Below, piece by piece: positions 60,783 to 64,000 of a stretch of 64,000 nucleotides of DNA. Source of the DNA: Bradyrhizobium sp. AZCC 2262 (GTDB lineage Bacteria > Pseudomonadota > Alphaproteobacteria > Rhizobiales > Xanthobacteraceae). Within the stretch, counting starts at the first letter, position 1. Each line of letters begins with the position of its first letter. The translations under genes and the position numbers were made by a program. The notes below the pieces were generated by a model. The model saw nothing but the letters and a program-made list of their open reading frames with translations, did no database searches and was not told where the DNA came from. Where the stretch lies: NCBI RefSeq assembly GCF_036924535.1, contig NZ_JAZHRT010000001.1, positions 5,518,001 through 5,582,000 of the forward strand. The letters run 5' to 3'.

Positions 60783-60907
60783 CGTCATGCCCGGGCTTGT
60801 CCCGGGCATCCACGTCTTTCTTCTTCGCGGCTGTCCAAGACGTGGATGGCCGGGCATAGTGAGCGGCAGCGACGCCGTCCTTCGGACGGCTATGCCCGGC
60901 CATGACG
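60783..60907. repeat. Palindromic intergenic repeat (CGTCATGCCCGGGC family)
   Basis: Outer arms CGTCATGCCCGGGC and GCCCGGCCATGACG, with inner arms CCACGTCTT and AAGACGTGG, form a long hairpin with GTCCTTCGGAC inside. It fills the mutY/DUF721 spacer, so both promoters must lie near its ends. Confidence 0.8.
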
Positions 60908-60949
60908 GTGAAGATGGCGCCTGCGACGAGCATGATGCTATAGAGTCCC

Positions 60950-61429
60950 ATGGCAAAACCCGGCCCGATCTCGGCAAAACCGCTTTCCGTCCTGCTCAGC
61001 GACGTGTTTTCGGACGCCTACGCCAAGCAGGGTTTTGCCGCGCGCGAACTGGTGACGCGCTGGGCTGACATTGCGGGGCCCGAAATCGCTGCCCATTCCG
61101 AGCCGCTGAAGATGCAATGGCAACGGCCGGTGGAGGGGCAACCGCAGGAACCGGCCACGCTGATATTGCGGGTCGAGGGCCCTGCGGCGCTTGAAATCCA
61201 GCATTCGTCCGACGTGATCCTGCAGCGGGTCAACCGCTTCTTTGGCTGGAGCGCGGTTGGCCGGCTGGCGCTGCGGCAGGCGCCGCTGTCGCGCCGGAAG
61301 GGCGCCGCGCGCAGCCGCGCGCCGGACCCGAAATCGGTGGCAAAGGTCGCCGAAACCCTGTCGGCAGTCGAGGACGAGGAACTGCGCGCCGCGCTGGCGC
61401 GGCTCGGCGCCGCGATCAAGCGAAATTGA
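60950..61429 (+). CDS. DUF721 (DciA-like) protein
   Basis: 159 residues. The DUF721 domain spans about residues 10-100: PLSVLLSDVFSDAYAKQGFA, then ELVTRWADIAGPEIAAHSEP and LILRVEGPAALEIQHSSDVI-LQRVNRFFG, with the conserved W in the first helix pair. Related DciA proteins load the replicative helicase DnaB. The C-terminal third is a charged helical tail. In alphaproteobacteria it sits between mutY and dsbA. Cytosolic. Confidence 0.88.
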   Translation: MAKPGPISAKPLSVLLSDVFSDAYAKQGFAARELVTRWADIAGPEIAAHSEPLKMQWQRPVEGQPQEPATLILRVEGPAALEIQHSSDVILQRVNRFFGWSAVGRLALRQAPLSRRKGAARSRAPDPKSVAKVAETLSAVEDEELRAALARLGAAIKRN

Positions 61430-61548
61430 GCCTTTTGCGCAGCACGCCCGGCGCAACCCGCCATTGCCACAACTAGCGTTTCAAGCTAGCGAAGGCTTCT
61501 TTTCGTACTTCTTTCGGGCGTGAACGCGCCATTCGGGAGCAGACCTTG

Positions 61549-62202
61549 ATGATCACGCGCCGCGCCTTCACCGCCGCCCTGTCGCTGACCGGGCTGACCG
61601 CCCTCGCCGGCTTCTCGCCGCTGCGGCTGATCACCGACGCGATGGCGCAGTCCGCCACCGACGTGGCGAAGCCGGTGTCGTTGCCCGACATGGCGATCGG
61701 TCCGGCTAATGCCACGGTCACCATCACCGAATTTGCCTCGATGACCTGCCCGCATTGTGCGGCGTTCACCGAAAAGGTGTTTCCGAAGATCAAGACCGAG
61801 TTCATCGACACCGGCAAGATCCGTTTCGTGTTCCGCGAATTCCCGCTCGACATCAAGGCCGCGGCGGGCTCGATGCTGGCGCGCTGCATTGCCAAGGACG
61901 ACGCCCCGAAATATTTCGCCGTCATCGACCTGCTGTTCAAGCAGCAGGAAGCTTGGGTGGTGAAGAACACCACGGAGACGCTGACCCGGATCGGCAAGCA
62001 GGCCGGCCTCACCCAGACGCAGGTCGAGGACTGCCTGAAGGATCAGGCCCTGCTCGACAAGATCGCGGCCGACCAGAAATACGCCGCCGAAGTGCTGAAG
62101 GTGCAGTCGACACCGACCTTCTTCATCAACGGCGAAATGCTCAAGGGCGAGCAGAGCTTCGAGGAATTCTCGAAGCGCATCAATTCGATGCTGAAGAGCT
62201 GA
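61549..62202 (+). CDS. DsbA-family thiol:disulfide oxidoreductase
   Basis: 217 residues from ATG 61549 (GGGAG about 9 bases upstream; a TTG precedes it). The export signal carries a twin-arginine-like ITRRAFTAALSLTGL and ends near DAMAQS. The thioredoxin-fold active site is C-P-H-C in SMTCPHCAAFTEKVFPKIKT, and the cis-Pro loop is VQSTPTFFINGEMLKGEQSF. The insert between is helical. It oxidises or shuffles disulfides of periplasmic proteins. Part of the mutY / DUF721 / dsbA / smc block. Confidence 0.92.
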   Translation: MITRRAFTAALSLTGLTALAGFSPLRLITDAMAQSATDVAKPVSLPDMAIGPANATVTITEFASMTCPHCAAFTEKVFPKIKTEFIDTGKIRFVFREFPLDIKAAAGSMLARCIAKDDAPKYFAVIDLLFKQQEAWVVKNTTETLTRIGKQAGLTQTQVEDCLKDQALLDKIAADQKYAAEVLKVQSTPTFFINGEMLKGEQSFEEFSKRINSMLKS

Positions 62203-62441
62203 TTCGCACGGGCCAGATTCATTCGAGCCCATAAGTCCAGCAAAAGGCTCGACAAAAGCGCCTCAAAAGGCTTCCTAAAACTCTTGGGAAAAGCCCCGGG
62301 GAGCCGTTGCCCTCCGGCCTCAGCCTCGCCATTGTCGCGCTCCAGAAGAGCCGCAATGGGCTATCCATCCACACCGACATTGCCTTCTATGGTATTGTCA
62401 CGGCAGGGAGATTCGCGCCCGGCCAACAGAGATCTGTGTTC

Positions 62442-64000
62442 ATGAAACTCACGCGCCTCCGCCTCCACGGTTTCAAGTCGTTCGTTGAAGCCACTGATTT
62501 CATGATCGAACCCGGCCTCACCGGCGTGGTCGGACCGAACGGCTGCGGCAAGTCGAATCTCGTCGAGGCGCTGCGCTGGGCGATGGGCGAAACCTCGCAC
62601 AAATCGCTCCGCGCCGCCGACATGGACGCGGTGATCTTTGCCGGTTCCGGGAACCGCCCGGCGCGCAACCACGCCGAAGTTGTCATGACGATCGACAATA
62701 CCGATCGCACGGCGCCGGCCGCGGTCAATGATAGCCAGCTTCTTGAGATCTCCCGCCGCATCGAGCGCGAGTCCGGCTCGGCCTATCGCATCAACGGCCG
62801 CGATGTCCGCGCCCGCGACGTGCAGATCCTGTTTGCCGACGCCGCCACCGGCGCGCGTTCGCCGGCGCTGGTCCACCAGGGCAAGATCGGCGAGATCATT
62901 CAGGCCAAGCCCGAACAGCGCCGCCGCGTGCTGGAAGACGCCGCCGGCGTCGCCGGACTTCATGCCCGCCGCCACGAAGCCGAACTGCGGCTGAAGGCGG
63001 CCGAAACCAACCTCACCCGCGTCGAGGACGTGATCGGGCAATTGTCCGGCCAGATCGACGGGTTGAAGAAGCAGGCGCGCCAGGCCATTCGCTTCCGCGA
63101 AGTCGCCGCCAAGGTGCGCAAGGCCGAGGCCACGCTGTTCCATCTGCGCTGGCTGGAAGCCAATGCCGACGTCGCGGAAGCCGGGCATACCCATGACATC
63201 AACGTTCGCGAAATGGCCGAGCGCACCCGCGAGCAGGCCGAGGCCGCGCGCATCCAGGCGATCCGCGCCTCTGAACTTCCGGCGCTCCGCGAGGGCGAAG
63301 CCCGCGCCGCGGCGGGGCTGCAACGCCTCACCAACGCGCGCGAACAGCTTGACCGCGAGGAAGAGCGCGCCAAGGAGCGCGTCGCCGAGCTCGACCGGCG
63401 CCTGACCCAGTTCGCCGCCGACATCGCCCGCGAGCAGCAGCAGGCCTCCGATGCAGAGATCGCGCTGCAGCGGCTCGACACCGAAGACGCCGAGTTAAAG
63501 GAAGAGATCAAGTCGCGCGTCGAAAAGCGCTCCGGCATTGATGAACGCGTTTCCGAGGCGGAAGCAACGCTTTCCGCCGCCGAGCGCATGTTCGGCGAGC
63601 TGACCACCGCGCTCGCCGACCTTACCGCCAAGCGCAACCAGCTCGAAGCCGGCGTGCGCACCCATCGCGACCGGCTGGCCCGGCTCGATCAGGAAATCGC
63701 CAGCGTTGCGGCCGACGAGCAGAAGCTCAGCGACGAGACCGGCAGTCTCGGTGACCTCGACGCGCTCGCCGCGGCGATGGAGACCGCGCAGGAAACGCTG
63801 GCGGTATCCGAAGCCGCGGCACAGGCCAGCGAGACCGGCCACGTCGCTGCGCGACAGAAGCTCGAAGCCTCCCGTGCGCCGCTTAACGAAGCCGACAAGC
63901 GCGTGCAGCGGCTCGAGACCGAGGCGCGTACTATTTCAAAGCTCGTCAACGGCGAAACCAAGAATCTGTGGCCGCCGATCATCGACGGCGTCACGGTCAC
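62442..64000 (+). CDS. smc: Chromosome segregation protein SMC, N-terminal part (runs off the right edge)
   Basis: 519 codons without a stop to the window edge. The ABC head opens with MKLTRLRLHGFKSFVEATDF and the Walker A GPNGCGKSNLVEALRWAMGE (31-50); the typical R/K finger segment SHKSLRAADMDAVIFAGSGN follows, then GARSPALVHQGKIGEIIQAK and EQRRRVLEDAAGVAGLHARR. From about residue 170 it is a long coiled-coil, rich in Glu, Arg, Ala and Leu, as expected of the first arm of SMC. It forms the ring that compacts and separates chromosomes. The hinge and C-terminal head lie beyond the window. Confidence 0.96.
   Translation, partial: MKLTRLRLHGFKSFVEATDFMIEPGLTGVVGPNGCGKSNLVEALRWAMGETSHKSLRAADMDAVIFAGSGNRPARNHAEVVMTIDNTDRTAPAAVNDSQLLEISRRIERESGSAYRINGRDVRARDVQILFADAATGARSPALVHQGKIGEIIQAKPEQRRRVLEDAAGVAGLHARRHEAELRLKAAETNLTRVEDVIGQLSGQIDGLKKQARQAIRFREVAAKVRKAEATLFHLRWLEANADVAEAGHTHDINVREMAERTREQAEAARIQAIRASELPALREGEARAAAGLQRLTNAREQLDREEERAKERVAELDRRLTQFAADIAREQQQASDAEIALQRLDTEDAELKEEIKSRVEKRSGIDERVSEAEATLSAAERMFGELTTALADLTAKRNQLEAGVRTHRDRLARLDQEIASVAADEQKLSDETGSLGDLDALAAAMETAQETLAVSEAAAQASETGHVAARQKLEASRAPLNEADKRVQRLETEARTISKLVNGETKNLWPPIIDGVTV

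Noticed and set aside
60757..60951. Open frame MGLYSIMLVAGAIFTVMAGH... on the minus strand before the DUF721 gene
   Set aside because: Most of it is translated palindromic repeat (60783-60907). Such pseudo-proteins are common where repeats happen to be open.

Overview
This window is a stretch of high-GC chromosome from an alphaproteobacterium, most likely a Bradyrhizobium or close Nitrobacteraceae relative. The evidence is the codon bias, a CcrM-type GANTC methyltransferase, families typical of the group (TIGR02301, DUF1236, DUF2007, DUF6894, DUF3096), several families of rhizobial palindromic intergenic repeats, and a mutY / DUF721 / dsbA / smc block. This placement is by recognition, not by a search. 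I see no tRNA, rRNA or CRISPR array.

Layout. 1-5.4 kb: the tail of a GNAT acetyltransferase, a NudK-type Nudix hydrolase, a divergent TetR/tautomerase pair with three palindromic operators, an HMCES/YedK-type SOS peptidase, another Nudix enzyme, a TIGR02301 protein and a HAD phosphatase. 5.5-9.8 kb: a dihydroorotase-family amidohydrolase with an altered metal motif, then a forward run of ygfZ-like, tag, HD phosphohydrolase and tyrosine-phosphatase-like genes. 10-14.4 kb: a large DUF2339 membrane protein and a TetR/medium-chain reductase pair. 14.4-18.4 kb: two methyl-accepting chemotaxis proteins sharing a 24-bp upstream motif. 18.6-24.3 kb: DUF6894, a secreted protein, an AcuI-type reductase, an MFS carrier and a SleB-type cell-wall hydrolase.

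24.3-34.7 kb: pyruvate phosphate dikinase with a Lys/Ala-rich N-terminal tail, small membrane and secreted proteins, a methyltransferase, glyQ-glyS (glyS is compositionally mosaic), an S49 peptidase, a 32-codon membrane peptide, a TrmN6-like methyltransferase and DUF2007. 34.8-43.6 kb: polyprenyl diphosphate synthase, LysE exporter, ispE, a TPR protein, ETF-ubiquinone oxidoreductase, a family-4-like uracil-DNA glycosylase and an ArnT-like membrane protein. ispE and the prenyl synthase are two steps of one isoprenoid route. 43.6-52.3 kb: rnhB, GNAT, VOC, a radical SAM protein, a short glycosyltransferase, a MarR-GNAT fusion with tandem operators, moaB, a zinc metallopeptidase and ccrM with clustered GANTC sites.

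52.5-64 kb: GST, an NTF2-like/carboxymuconolactone-decarboxylase-like pair divergent from a LysR regulator, a single IS110-type insertion sequence with a structured non-coding flank, a second GST, a flavin monooxygenase, a PaaI thioesterase, mutY, DUF721 (DciA-like), a DsbA-like thioredoxin and the 5' part of smc, which runs off the window.

Most of the region is ordinary core chromosome. The accessory signals are the IS110 element, about ten palindromic repeats (several reaching or supplying stop codons) and the atypical segment inside glyS. The best leads are the glyS mosaic, the ccrM leader, the tandem operators of the MarR-GNAT and TetR genes, the paired MCP motif, the non-coding flank of the IS110 element, and two enzymes with substituted metal or cluster ligands.
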